Shown piece by piece: positions 1 to 6,740 of a stretch of 7,060 bases of DNA (positions are counted from its first letter, which is position 1; every line of letters begins with the position of its first letter). The notes beneath the pieces are model-generated. The model was not told the DNA's origin. It made no database searches and worked only from the letters and a program-made list of their open reading frames with translations. The stretch is taken from assembly GCF_014359955.1 (NCBI RefSeq), contig NZ_JACIYL010000171.1:1-7060 (forward strand), given 5' to 3'. The translations under genes and the position numbers were made by a program. This DNA is from Thermogutta sp. GTDB taxonomy: Bacteria; Planctomycetota; Planctomycetia; Pirellulales; Thermoguttaceae.

Positions 1-170
1 AACTGCGTGGAGAAAGATCGGTCCATGATCTGGATTGTCCAACGTCACAATGCGGATCTGACAGGCAGGTCCCTCCGAACTGACTTTCATCCCTGCCGAA
101 GGTCTCGGCGAGCTTCGGGTTTCTCTCCGACGGCAGAGGAAAAGTGGGGACGACACAACGGGAGCGCGAC

Positions 171-983
171 GTGTCCACAGTAATTTATGTCATGAGTTCG
201 CTTCCCAGTTGGCAACTGCCTGACGGAGTTCCCAAAGGCGTTTGGGAGTACGCCCAGGCCCCCCACATTGCCGACGAATACGACGATACCATTTCCGGAA
301 ACGACCTGACCGTTTTCGATCAGCAGGTCATCGCCCGACACTGTCGTCGGCCGGGCGTGGTGGTGGACCTGGGTTGTGGCACGGGGAGGGCACTCATTCC
401 TCTCGCCAAGCGGGGATTTACCGGGATCGGGGTCGATCTTTCCCGACCTATGCTCCTCCGTCTCCGCGAGAAAGCAAAACAGGAAGGCTGCGCCGTCTGG
501 GAAATTCAAGCGAATATAGTAGAGCTGGGATGTCTCAAAGACTCCATCGCTGATTACTGTCTTTGTCTGTTCAGCACGCTGGGGATGGTTCGCGGCCGGC
601 CATCGCGCCGCCAGGTGCTGGGACACGTGGCACGGATTTTAAAACCGGGCGGAAAGTTCATCGTCCACGTTCACAATGTGTGGTTCCATGCCCTGACACC
701 CGCTGGCCGCGACTGGCTGATCCCCCACTGGGTGGAGGCCCGTATCCTCCGCCGCACCGAATTTGGGGACAAGTTCTTTGAGTACCACGGCATCCCCAAC
801 GTTTTCGTGCACGCCTTTACCCGCCGGGAGTTCGTTCGGGATCTACGGAGTGCGGGGTTGGTGATCGAGGAGCTCATTCCCCTCGCAGTGGGGAGGCGCG
901 AGCCCCTGCCTTTCCCGTGGTTTTTCGGGTGGATGCGTGCCAACGGTTGGATCGCCGTATGCCGGCGTCCAAGCTCGACGTGA
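171..983 (+). CDS. Class I SAM-dependent methyltransferase
   Basis: Predicted soluble, cytoplasmic Rossmann-fold methyltransferase that moves a methyl group from S-adenosylmethionine to an unknown acceptor. Visible motifs, in this 270-residue form: SAM-binding motif I VVDLGCGTG at about 64-72, the acidic ribose-binding end of strand 2 in GVDLS at about 87-91, a QAN segment at about 113, motif IV-like DYCLCLFSTLGMV at about 128-140, and post-motif RILKPGGKFIVHVHN at about 155-169. The C-terminal part (FTRREFVRDLRSAGL) is typical of the family's last strands. Start choice: GTG at 171 follows GGGAG (160-164) with a 6-base spacer. GTG at 144 (AGAGGA only 3 bases upstream) and ATG at 192 (no ribosome site) are alternatives; similarity to relatives may begin near 192. 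The gene stands alone and converges on the DUF1598 gene. The fold is certain, the substrate unknown; small-molecule or ubiquinone/lipid-type acceptors are all possible. Confidence 0.88.
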   Translation: MSTVIYVMSSLPSWQLPDGVPKGVWEYAQAPHIADEYDDTISGNDLTVFDQQVIARHCRRPGVVVDLGCGTGRALIPLAKRGFTGIGVDLSRPMLLRLREKAKQEGCAVWEIQANIVELGCLKDSIADYCLCLFSTLGMVRGRPSRRQVLGHVARILKPGGKFIVHVHNVWFHALTPAGRDWLIPHWVEARILRRTEFGDKFFEYHGIPNVFVHAFTRREFVRDLRSAGLVIEELIPLAVGRREPLPFPWFFGWMRANGWIAVCRRPSST

Positions 984-1028
984 CTCGAAACGAGCAGAAT
1001 ATCGCTTTTTCCTGGCAAAAAAATGAAA

Positions 1029-1056
1029 AGGCGTGATCTTCATAAAGACCACGCCT
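1029..1056 (-). terminator. Rho-independent terminator of the DUF1598 gene, possibly bidirectional
   Basis: Stem AGGCGTG/CACGCCT (7 bp), one A.C mismatch, then TCTT/AAGA (4 bp) closing a CATA loop. Read on the minus strand the hairpin is followed by TTTCATTTTTTT (complement of 1017-1028), the expected U tract for the gene ending at 1098. On the plus strand the downstream run is only ATTTT after a GTG-containing gap, so it would be a weaker terminator for the methyltransferase gene ending at 983. Its place between two convergent genes fits a shared terminator. Confidence 0.8.
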
Positions 1057-1071
1057 CGTGATTTTCTCAAG

Positions 1072-1101
1072 TTGAGGAATTGCCGAACCTGCGGTCCTCA
1101 A
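1072..1101 (-). other. Second hairpin overlapping the DUF1598 stop codon
   Basis: TTGAGGA (1072-1078) is the exact reverse complement of TCCTCAA (1095-1101). An inner CCG/CGG pairing (1083-1085 with 1092-1094) extends it across a small bulge. The stop codon of the DUF1598 gene (1098-1100) lies inside one arm. There is no T tract, so this is not a terminator by itself; it may help protect the 3' end of the transcript. A 7-bp repeat can arise by chance. Confidence 0.35.
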
Positions 1102-2477
1102 TTCGCAAACCAGCTTCCACTGGGAACGGGGAGGTTCGCTCGGGTGGAAGCAAGCTCCGGCCGGGTCACCTGGTGCGAGGCGATTTCCCAAGCGTTGATT
1201 TGCACACCGCCGGTCACAAACATCGTGCCACCGCGAATCCGGGCGAAAACGGCCGTCGGGGAGACATGACGGGCAGGGGTCAGTTTGGCGGTGGTCACAA
1301 TGTCTTCACCCAGAAGGGCCGGCAGGGAAAGCTGAGCCTTGTCGAGCAGTCTTTCCTGCGCTATGAGGGCACCCAGGGTAGCCAGGTCCATGCAGTTGCG
1401 AACCTGCCCGAACACCGGATCAGCCTTGGACAGTTCGTCGTACCGGGCGGTCATCAGCTCCGCCCATTTACGATAGACGGGGGCAGCTTCCTGGGTCTTG
1501 ACACGCTCACCCTGGCTGTTGTAGAGATCCGCCTCGGCCATCGTCTTGACGGCCGCCTTCTGGAATTTCCAGGTTAGACCCGCTTCATCACGGGCAAGCG
1601 GCTCATAGTCCGGTGCAAGCCACCAGCGAGGCATCATATTGTTCGGCCGGAAACCGGAACTGGTTACCAGCGAAACGAAACTCGGCAGTCCCGGCACGGG
1701 AGCGGGTTCCGCACCCATTGAAATTTGTTTCATGCGGAAGTCGGCCGCCACAAGAACACGCGCAAAGTGAGAGGATTCCGGCACACCCGTCAGGGTCACA
1801 ACCTGCGGCCCAATGGCCTCTTCGAGCGCCCGGGCGAATGCCACCGGATCCACATTTCCCCGGCGTGCGCGGACAAAGGCGTTAAGCCGCTGGATGCCCT
1901 CGGCCGTGGGGTCAATGGAGCAACTGATGACCGTCCGCTGCGGTTGGAATGCCGCCCGCAAGGCCACCACCAGGTCATCCAACAGCATGATCGGTTTGCC
2001 GCTTTGCATTCCCACCGGGTATCCTTTTTCGTGAAGGCGCCAGGGTTCGGCAGGCCCCACGATGATGATGTCCTGCTTATCAGGATAAACGAGCACGTAA
2101 TCGATCCGCGTCAGGCCGCCGAGGAAGCAAACCTCTTCGGGAAGGGGCGTTCCCTCCCGCATGGATCGGGCAAGCTCTGCGTCCAGGTATTTGAGAGAGA
2201 CGGCCCGACTGGTTGATGGCCGACGAAACTCCTCGGGGAGATCGCGATGGAACTGCTGCCAGGTTCGCGCCAGTTCCTGGAGATCCTGCCGGGAAGCCGA
2301 GCGGATCACCCCGGACTGGTCGATGATGACCCCTCCCACCGCCCGGGTTGCCAGTACAGCGCCCCCGACATTGTTGTTCTGTGCCCGGGCCAGGCCCGAC
2401 CAAACGCCCGAAGTCAGCAGGGCCGCCACGATGGCAGGCAAGCCCACCCAACGACCGATTCCCCGCACGCGAATCAT
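1098..2477 (-). CDS. Exported DUF1598-family protein of unknown function
   Basis: 459-residue secreted or periplasmic protein matching what I know of the planctomycete DUF1598 family; no enzymatic activity is known. The N-terminus is a classic signal peptide: basic start (MIRVRGIGRW), hydrophobic core (about residues 11-29) and a likely cleavage after ARA or ARAQ at 29-33. The conserved block runs from about 45 to 200: GGVIIDQSGVIR (48-59), FLGGLTRIDYVLVYPDKQDI (118-137, a long beta-rich stretch), GPAEPWRL (141-148), SGKPIMLLDDLVVALR (159-174) and CSIDPTAEGIQRL (186-198). The C-terminal half (about 230-459) includes GGTMFVTGGVQI near 416-427 and shows no recognised catalytic motif. The start is the ATG at 2477: it gives a proper signal peptide and has GGGAG 8 bases upstream. 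An in-frame start at 2549 would add 24 residues in front of the signal peptide and would lie in the presumed promoter. Monocistronic, convergent with the methyltransferase gene. Confidence 0.88.
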   Translation of the reverse strand: MIRVRGIGRWVGLPAIVAALLTSGVWSGLARAQNNNVGGAVLATRAVGGVIIDQSGVIRSASRQDLQELARTWQQFHRDLPEEFRRPSTSRAVSLKYLDAELARSMREGTPLPEEVCFLGGLTRIDYVLVYPDKQDIIIVGPAEPWRLHEKGYPVGMQSGKPIMLLDDLVVALRAAFQPQRTVISCSIDPTAEGIQRLNAFVRARRGNVDPVAFARALEEAIGPQVVTLTGVPESSHFARVLVAADFRMKQISMGAEPAPVPGLPSFVSLVTSSGFRPNNMMPRWWLAPDYEPLARDEAGLTWKFQKAAVKTMAEADLYNSQGERVKTQEAAPVYRKWAELMTARYDELSKADPVFGQVRNCMDLATLGALIAQERLLDKAQLSLPALLGEDIVTTAKLTPARHVSPTAVFARIRGGTMFVTGGVQINAWEIASHQVTRPELASTRANLPVPSGSWFAN

Positions 2478-2485
2478 ACGAAAAT

Positions 2486-2490
2486 CTCCC
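2486..2490 (-). promoter_or_regulatory. Ribosome binding site deciding the DUF1598 start
   Basis: Minus-strand GGGAG followed by 8 bases (ATTTTCGT) and ATG at 2477. It supports the start that places the signal peptide at the N-terminus over the longer in-frame start at 2549. Confidence 0.7.
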
Positions 2491-2519
2491 AAACCACGCG
2501 GTAAAGTAAACTTTTCGTC

Positions 2520-2549
2520 ACAATAAAGGCGGCGACTTCGCTCACTCAA
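2520..2549 (-). promoter_or_regulatory. Possible sigma-70-type promoter of the DUF1598 gene
   Basis: On the minus strand TTGAGT (2549-2544) and TATTGT (2525-2520) are separated by 18 bases, each matching 4 of 6 consensus positions. A transcript would start near 2513 and have a leader of about 35 bases containing the GGGAG site. The match is imperfect, but the position is right. Confidence 0.35.
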
Positions 2550-2662
2550 AGAAACGCGTCAGCACATTGAGCAGAACAGTAGCTCCGCCGATTTTGCCGG
2601 TTCCGCGGGAATCCTTCCCTGGACAGTCCCGCCATATCGCCCATTTTCCCACACAAGGTCAC

Positions 2663-2668
2663 TACAAT
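2663..2668 (+). promoter_or_regulatory. TACAAT -10-like box ahead of the stem-loop region
   Basis: TACAAT differs from TATAAT at one position and is followed by AT-rich sequence. No good -35 hexamer lies 16-18 bases upstream (that position reads mostly C and T). If used, transcription would begin near 2675 and run into the stem-loops ending at 2943. Confidence 0.22.
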
Positions 2669-2785
2669 TTTAGGCTAATTGGCTGCCGCGGGGTTTTCAA
2701 CTTTCTTTTGCATCCCCTTTTTGGTTGCCGATTTTCGCCAGAAAGTTCCAGCTATGCAGGGGGTCGCTCCGTTCGCCGAGGTGGG

Positions 2786-2943
2786 CTGCCTTCCAGGAGA
2801 GCGGGCAGACGGTGGAAAAGCAGAAGACTCCGCCGTTCCCTCGTTCCGACCGCTGCCCAGGGGGATCGAGGCCGCCGTTTGTCCCCTAAAAGGCCCTGTT
2901 TCCGCTGGGAAGCCCACATGATTTGTGGGCCGACGCGTTTTTT
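2786..2943 (+). ncRNA. Candidate structured RNA: consecutive stem-loops ending in a terminator-like hairpin
   Basis: Four stems follow each other on the plus strand. (1) CTGCC 2786-2790 with GGCAG 2804-2808. (2) ACGGTGGA 2809-2816 with TCCGCCGT 2829-2836, 8 pairs including one G.U, around a purine-rich 12-base loop. (3) CCTCG-T-TCC 2839-2847 with GGA-T-CGAGG 2863-2871, 8 pairs around one mismatch. (4) GCCCACA 2912-2918 with TGTGGGC 2924-2930, then T6 at 2938-2943. GGGCAG (2803-2808) could instead pair with CTGCCC (2853-2858), so a switch between two folds is conceivable. I looked for signatures of RNase P RNA, tmRNA and SRP RNA and saw none. The 5' end is unknown. It could be a small RNA, a leader of the regulator gene, or chance folding of GC-rich DNA. 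Confidence 0.3.
2912..2943 (+). terminator. Terminator-like hairpin with T6 tract
   Basis: A perfect 7-bp stem GCCCACA/TGTGGGC with a 5-base loop (TGATT), then CGACGCG and six T. The 7-base gap between stem and T run is longer than in a standard intrinsic terminator, which lowers confidence. No protein gene ends just upstream on the plus strand, so if real it would end a non-coding transcript or attenuate a leader of the regulator gene. Confidence 0.38.
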
Positions 2944-3062
2944 CGCCTTGGAGCCAGCCCGGCAATGCGCTCCGGTTCGCGGGGAAAACCATTAGAATAG
3001 AGATAGAAGGCAAAATGCCGAGCGGTTTTGTTATGCGATTTTCACCCTGCAGCAACAAGAGC

Positions 3063-3067
3063 GAGGG
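3063..3067 (+). promoter_or_regulatory. Ribosome binding site deciding a TTG start
   Basis: GAGGG is followed by 7 bases and TTG at 3075. No in-frame ATG or GTG lies nearby, and translation from this TTG begins directly at the FHA fold, so the rare start codon is supported. Confidence 0.65.
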
Positions 3068-3074
3068 TTGACCA

Positions 3075-5111
3075 TTGTCGGACGTTGCCTACCTCGTCAT
3101 CCGTGAAGGCTCGAAGTGGACGGACGTGTTTCGTCTCGTCCCAGGCCAGGTGATCACGATTGGTCGGGCGCCGACAAACCAGATCGTCATCAAAGATGAG
3201 CGCTGCAGCCGCAGCCACGCCGAAGTTTTTATGTCCGAGGGCCGGTGGGTCATCCGCGATCTGGAGAGTCGGAACGGCACCGTTGTCGGCAACCAGCTCA
3301 TCAAGACGGACTGGCCCCTCCAGTCGGGCGATGTGATTCGCATCGGGCGGTCCCAGCTCGTCTTCGTCAAGCATCTCAGCGACGCTTTTCCGGAAACGGG
3401 CACCATCCCCGGACGGGAGGCCTTTGCCGAGGCCCCACAGGGGCCTCAGACGGCCAAGTCCGAAAGCGACGAGGAGGTTCTCGGCGAATACGAGCCCACC
3501 ACCATCACCCATCGGCGGAACCGAACCAGGCTTCTTGAATCGGAGAATCGGGAGGAACTCAGCCTCGAAGAAGCCGGCCGGGCCGCCGCGCGGTTGTGCC
3601 GCCTCGCCTTTGAGCTGGGCAAGGCACCCACGGCCGTCCGCATGGCGGAACTCACGCTGGAAGCCCTGTTTGAAATGACGGCCGTGGACGGGGGCGCCGT
3701 GTTACTGGTGCCTCGCGATTTCGTGGGCACCCCCACCGGCAGCGACCTTCACGTGGTCGCTTCCAAGACAACATCGCAATGGCCCTATCACCGCGTTTCC
3801 AACTTTCTGGCGAGCACCGTGCTCCGGGAAGGGGAGGCGGTTTTGGCCCGCAACGTCCTCGACGACAGCGCCATCGGCAGCCGGGATAGTCGCGGGGAGA
3901 TTCACGCCACAAGTGTCATCTGCGCACCGGTGCGCCAGGGGAAACGGGCCCTCGGCGTCATCCATCTTTACTCCACGGACACCAGCCGCGGTCCTTCTCC
4001 GGAGGATCTCGAGTTCACGCTGGCAGCGGCGGACACCCTCGCCGTGGCTCTCGCCAACCTCAATCGCCAGGAGGAGCTGGCCGAGAATCTCACGCAGGTC
4101 AAGACGGAGAACGTGCAGCTTCGCGAGCGGCTGGGCGTCCACAGCGAGCTCGTCGGACGAAGCGAAGCGATCAGGAGAATCAACGAGGAAATCGCTCGGG
4201 CAGCGGCCACCAAAGCCACGGTCCTCATCCGCGGAGAAAGTGGCGTGGGAAAGGAGCTCGTCGCCCGGGCGGTCCACTACTCCAGCCCCCGGCGCGGTGG
4301 TCCCTTCGTCTGCATCAACTGTGCCGCGTTGTCCGAGGAACTTCTGGCAAGCGAACTCTTTGGACACGAGAAAGGCGCCTTCACGGGCGCTTATGAACGC
4401 AAAATCGGCAAGTTCGAACTGGCCCACCAGGGAACGCTCATGCTCGACGAAATCGGCGAGATGAGCCCCAGCATCCAGGCCAAGTTTTTGCGAGTGCTGG
4501 AGGGACATCCGTTCGAAAGAGTGGGCGGAAGCAAGCCGATCAAGGTGGACGTCCGCGTCATCGCCGCCACCAACCGCGACCTGGAGCAGGAAGTGGCTGC
4601 GGGTCGATTTCGCAGGGACTTGTTCTTCCGGCTGCGGGTACTGGAAATCGTTGTCCCACCGCTGCGGAAACGGATCGAAGACATTCCCGAGCTGGCCTAC
4701 TACTTCCTCAACAAATTCCGCGAAGAAACCGGCCGCAAGATCAAAGGCTTCACCACGCAGGCCATGGAACGGCTCACAACCTACCGCTGGCCGGGAAATG
4801 TGAGGGAACTTAAAAACGTTATCGAGCGAGCGGTGGTGCTTTGTCGTGGGGATTATATCGATGTGGATGATCTGCTGCTTTCCACCTTGCCGACCACCGG
4901 CGACACAGCCGAGGCGCTCATCCAGGAGCGCGGATATCGGCCGTGCTCTCTCGAGGAACTCGAACGGGCCCATATCCTGGCCACCCTGCGACACACAAAT
5001 TGGAACAAGAGCCGAACAGCGCAGATCCTTGGCATCGAGCGGTCCACCCTGGAACGCAAGATCCGCCGCTACGGCCTGGATGAATTGGGGAAGAAGCAGA
5101 CTCCACGCTGA
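3075..5111 (+). CDS. FHA-GAF sigma-54 enhancer-binding transcriptional activator (AAA+, Fis-type HTH)
   Basis: 678-residue cytoplasmic activator that would use ATP to remodel the sigma-54 RNA polymerase complex. Domains: FHA at about 6-98 (GR 30-31, SRSH 45-48, SRNGT 65-69, the phosphothreonine-binding residues); a charged linker at about 100-165; GAF at about 170-335 (ending near [20 protein letters not shown]); a coiled-coil signalling helix at about 326-354; a complete AAA+ domain at about 357-600 with Walker A GESGVGKE 387-394, the sigma-54 contact loop GAFTGA 434-439, Walker B TLMLDE 454-459, sensor I ATN 498-500, arginine-finger region [10 protein letters not shown] 511-520 and sensor [10 protein letters not shown] 572-579; Fis-type HTH at 624-668 ([19 protein letters not shown]). 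No receiver domain, so control is probably by Ser/Thr-kinase phosphorylation of a partner (FHA) and a ligand at GAF, not by a histidine kinase. Every catalytic motif is intact. Start is TTG with GAGGG upstream. I see no sigma-54 promoter in the window, so its targets are unknown. Confidence 0.95.
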   Translation: MSDVAYLVIREGSKWTDVFRLVPGQVITIGRAPTNQIVIKDERCSRSHAEVFMSEGRWVIRDLESRNGTVVGNQLIKTDWPLQSGDVIRIGRSQLVFVKHLSDAFPETGTIPGREAFAEAPQGPQTAKSESDEEVLGEYEPTTITHRRNRTRLLESENREELSLEEAGRAAARLCRLAFELGKAPTAVRMAELTLEALFEMTAVDGGAVLLVPRDFVGTPTGSDLHVVASKTTSQWPYHRVSNFLASTVLREGEAVLARNVLDDSAIGSRDSRGEIHATSVICAPVRQGKRALGVIHLYSTDTSRGPSPEDLEFTLAAADTLAVALANLNRQEELAENLTQVKTENVQLRERLGVHSELVGRSEAIRRINEEIARAAATKATVLIRGESGVGKELVARAVHYSSPRRGGPFVCINCAALSEELLASELFGHEKGAFTGAYERKIGKFELAHQGTLMLDEIGEMSPSIQAKFLRVLEGHPFERVGGSKPIKVDVRVIAATNRDLEQEVAAGRFRRDLFFRLRVLEIVVPPLRKRIEDIPELAYYFLNKFREETGRKIKGFTTQAMERLTTYRWPGNVRELKNVIERAVVLCRGDYIDVDDLLLSTLPTTGDTAEALIQERGYRPCSLEELERAHILATLRHTNWNKSRTAQILGIERSTLERKIRRYGLDELGKKQTPR

Positions 5112-5142
5112 CGGCCGGTTTTCGCCCGCGGCTTCCAGGGCG

Positions 5143-5169
5143 TTGCATTTGTCCCTTGGGGAATATACT
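5143..5169 (+). promoter_or_regulatory. Likely promoter of the membrane-protein gene
   Basis: TTGCAT (5143-5148) and TATACT (5164-5169) with a 15-base spacer, shorter than the optimal 17. The -10 matches 5 of 6 consensus positions. Transcription near 5176 would leave a leader of about 50 bases carrying GAAGGA (5211-5216), so the gene need not depend on read-through from the regulator gene. Confidence 0.42.
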
Positions 5170-5225
5170 GTTATCTGTTCGCATATCTGCTCCGTTGGTT
5201 GACTCAACCAGAAGGACAAGAAACG

Positions 5226-6503
5226 ATGCACCGTGCAACGCGTGTGGCCCTGGTCGTAGGCCTTATCATCGCCCTGTTGCTGATTGCTGCCGGCGGTTAT
5301 GTTTGGCTCATTACGTTGAGCGACAAGCGAATCGAATCCAGGCTGACAGCTCTGCGGCAGGTGGGCGAACCCACATCCGTCGAAGAGTTGTGGCGTTCCA
5401 CGGGCACCGGCAGCGAAAAACCGCAGGACACGCGATTTGCCGAGGTCGTGGCTCAGGCCAGCGAGATTCGCAAGATTGTGGAAAACTCCTACGCCCCCGC
5501 CCTCATGGACGAAAACGGCCATCTCACAGAGGCAGGACGGCAGCGTATCGCCGAAGCCTTCCAGAAACACGGGAAGTTTCTCGATCTGGTGGCGCAATTT
5601 CTGGAAAATCCCCCTGCACCCGTTTCCCCGGCGAGTGAACCCACTCCGGAAGACCACCTCAAGTGGTGCGTGCGTGCTGCCCAGGACGCGGATCTCGTTG
5701 CGAGGATGCTTCACTATTGGGGGCTGTTCCATGGCGAATCCGGAAACACACCCGAGGTCCTTCGAGCAGCGCAATTTTCACAAAAATTGGGCCAGTGGAT
5801 TCGCGCGTTTCCAGGAACCATGCCCTGTAATTCCGCTCTCAAGGCGGAAGCCAACACGATCGATCTCTGCGAGGTGATTCTGCGTGACCCCAAGGAGGTC
5901 GAAGAGCTGGCCGTTCTCCGCCAGCCCCTTTTGGACACGCACCCCCTTGAGTGGTGCGCTCGGGCGGTGGTCGCCGACCGGGCACTGGGATTGAGCCTCC
6001 TGAGTCGGTATCCGGGACACGATTCTCTGTGGACGCGCTACCGCTGGAACCGGTTGTACCTGCGCTATCTCGATTTGTTCGAGCGGCTTGTGAACGGCGT
6101 TCAACAGGCGAGTTATTCGGCAGTCGCCTCTGCACTCGATGCCAGCGGTCTCCCTGTCGAAGCCGATGCGGTCAAAATGGTCCTTCCCACCGTGCGTCGC
6201 TGCGTCAACGAGGCCTTTGCCGTGGAAGCACGCCGCCGGGAGTGCCTTGTCGCTCTGGCTATCCTCAACACGCGTATTCAGAAAATACCGGAATCCGGGC
6301 AACAACTGCTCGATCCGAATAAACTCAATCTGCCCAAAGACGTGGTCCTGGATCCGTACAGCGGAACCCCGTTCCATGTGCTGACCGCCAATGACCGGTG
6401 CGTCATTTACTCGGTGGGCCCCAATCAAAAAGACGAAGGTGGACAGACGCTGCAGGGAGCCGACGACGTGAGTTTTCGGTTTGTCTGGACCCCCGCCACG
6501 TAG
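5226..6503 (+). CDS. Single-pass membrane-anchored protein of unknown function
   Basis: 425 residues. A short basic N-terminus (MHRATR) precedes one hydrophobic segment at about 7-29, followed by a large, probably extracytoplasmic, mainly helical domain with no catalytic motif I recognise. The last 50 residues (376-425) carry the pattern DPYSGTPF ... CVIYSVGPNQKDEGG ... DDVSFRF. I know this tail from many planctomycete membrane-anchored hypothetical proteins; it resembles the calcium-binding-like end of type II secretion pseudopilins (GspG) but without an obvious prepilin cleavage site here. The chosen ATG has GAAGGA 9 bases upstream; an in-frame TTG at 5199 would add nine polar residues and has no such site. 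It lies 114 bases downstream of the regulator on the same strand with its own plausible promoter. A substrate or envelope role is inference only. Confidence 0.85.
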   Translation: MHRATRVALVVGLIIALLLIAAGGYVWLITLSDKRIESRLTALRQVGEPTSVEELWRSTGTGSEKPQDTRFAEVVAQASEIRKIVENSYAPALMDENGHLTEAGRQRIAEAFQKHGKFLDLVAQFLENPPAPVSPASEPTPEDHLKWCVRAAQDADLVARMLHYWGLFHGESGNTPEVLRAAQFSQKLGQWIRAFPGTMPCNSALKAEANTIDLCEVILRDPKEVEELAVLRQPLLDTHPLEWCARAVVADRALGLSLLSRYPGHDSLWTRYRWNRLYLRYLDLFERLVNGVQQASYSAVASALDASGLPVEADAVKMVLPTVRRCVNEAFAVEARRRECLVALAILNTRIQKIPESGQQLLDPNKLNLPKDVVLDPYSGTPFHVLTANDRCVIYSVGPNQKDEGGQTLQGADDVSFRFVWTPAT

Positions 6504-6648
6504 GCCCAAAACCGGGGCGATAACGTCTTCAGAAAGCGTTTCAAATTGCGACGTCGCTGTAAAACTGAGTAAATATCCGTGATCGCACAACGCGAAACGT
6601 ACCAGCACGAATGAAGGGCCACCCGACGAAGATCACGAAACCGTGTAT
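6504..6648. other. Short gap without a supported gene, possibly decayed Rhs-locus sequence
   Basis: No frame gives a recognisable protein. A minus-strand frame shifted by one from the Rhs remnant stays open from about 6655 and reads LNTRFRDLRR before continuing with no recognised similarity. Rhs proteins often have a segment of the type '..TRF-FTGRE' shortly after the YDAFG motif, so this may be a frameshifted continuation, but the match is too short to claim. Confidence 0.3.
6522..6540 (+). terminator. Weak terminator-like hairpin after the membrane-protein gene
   Basis: AACG-T-CTT (6522-6529) pairs with AAG-CGTT (6534-6540) around a CAGA loop: 7 bp with one bulged base, followed by TCAAATT. 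It lies 18 bases after the stop codon. The stem is short and AT-rich and the T tract is poor, so this is a low-confidence call. Confidence 0.22.
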
Positions 6649-6720
6649 TCAGAAATGACTCGCCCCGGTAACTCTGCCGAAGGCGTCATAGATGAGGTGG
6701 TTGACCATGGTGGCTGCTCC
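6649..6720 (-). pseudogene. Remnant of an Rhs/YD-repeat core protein
   Basis: The minus-strand frame reads GAATMVNHLIYDAFGRVTG then ASHF and stop. The string VNHLIYDAFGRVTG is the hallmark of a YD repeat near the end of the core of Rhs proteins, where it usually follows 'TV' and precedes an 'ES-P' segment and the toxin-bearing tip. Here only about 20 residues remain: the sequence is open but unrecognisable before GAAT, and a TGA at 6649-6651 ends it where the core should continue. Rhs proteins are large (over 1000 residues) secreted or surface filaments that deliver variable C-terminal toxins. An ATG at 6708 makes a 19-codon frame, but there is no reason to think it is expressed. It begins 20 bases after the stop of the 100-aa gene on the same strand. 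Identification rests on one motif, read by eye. Confidence 0.55.
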
Positions 6721-6740
6721 CTGAAAGCTCCTATCCCATC

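Larger units (their letters stand above)
2550..3062. other. Long divergent intergenic region without a convincing gene
   Basis: This stretch separates the divergent DUF1598 and regulator genes. Open frames exist on both strands (for instance 2567-2995 plus and 2675-3058 minus), but their translations are rich in Arg, Pro, Gly and Ser, show no domain or motif, and lack a well-placed ribosome site. I regard it as non-coding. Contents: a TACAAT -10-like box at 2663-2668, a T-rich stretch at 2692-2727, the stem-loop series at 2786-2943, and an AT-rich spot TTAGAATAG at 2992-3000 that could hold a -10 (TAGAAT) for the regulator gene, without a recognisable -35. Confidence 0.6.

Noticed and set aside
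1..180. Open frame from the left edge to a TAA at 178-180, a possible C-terminal end of an upstream gene
   Set aside because: The translation is Arg- and Ser-rich with no motif and would overlap the methyltransferase start; length alone is no support.
2781..2830. Possible SRP RNA because of GGAAGGCAGCC on the minus strand
   Set aside because: It lacks the GGTCAGG half and the apical loop of SRP RNA; the likeness is limited to a few bases.
2567..2995. 142-codon plus-strand frame in the divergent region
   Set aside because: Biased composition, no ribosome site, no motif, and it runs through several RNA-like hairpins and the T6 tract.
2675..3058. 127-codon minus-strand frame in the divergent region
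   Set aside because: No convincing start signal or domain; the translation looks like random GC-rich sequence.
5130..5148. Possible sigma-54 (-24/-12) promoter near GGCTTCCAGGGCGTTGCAT
   Set aside because: The GG and GC dinucleotides are 13 bases apart instead of 10, and the TGGCAC core is absent.
3702..5774. 690-codon open frame on the minus strand
   Set aside because: It is the antisense shadow of the sigma-54 activator and the start of the membrane-protein gene; high GC at third codon positions keeps the opposite frame open. It shows no domain.
5778..6608. 276-codon minus-strand frame opposite the membrane-protein gene
   Set aside because: Antisense to a gene with a good start and signature tail, and its translation shows no recognisable family.
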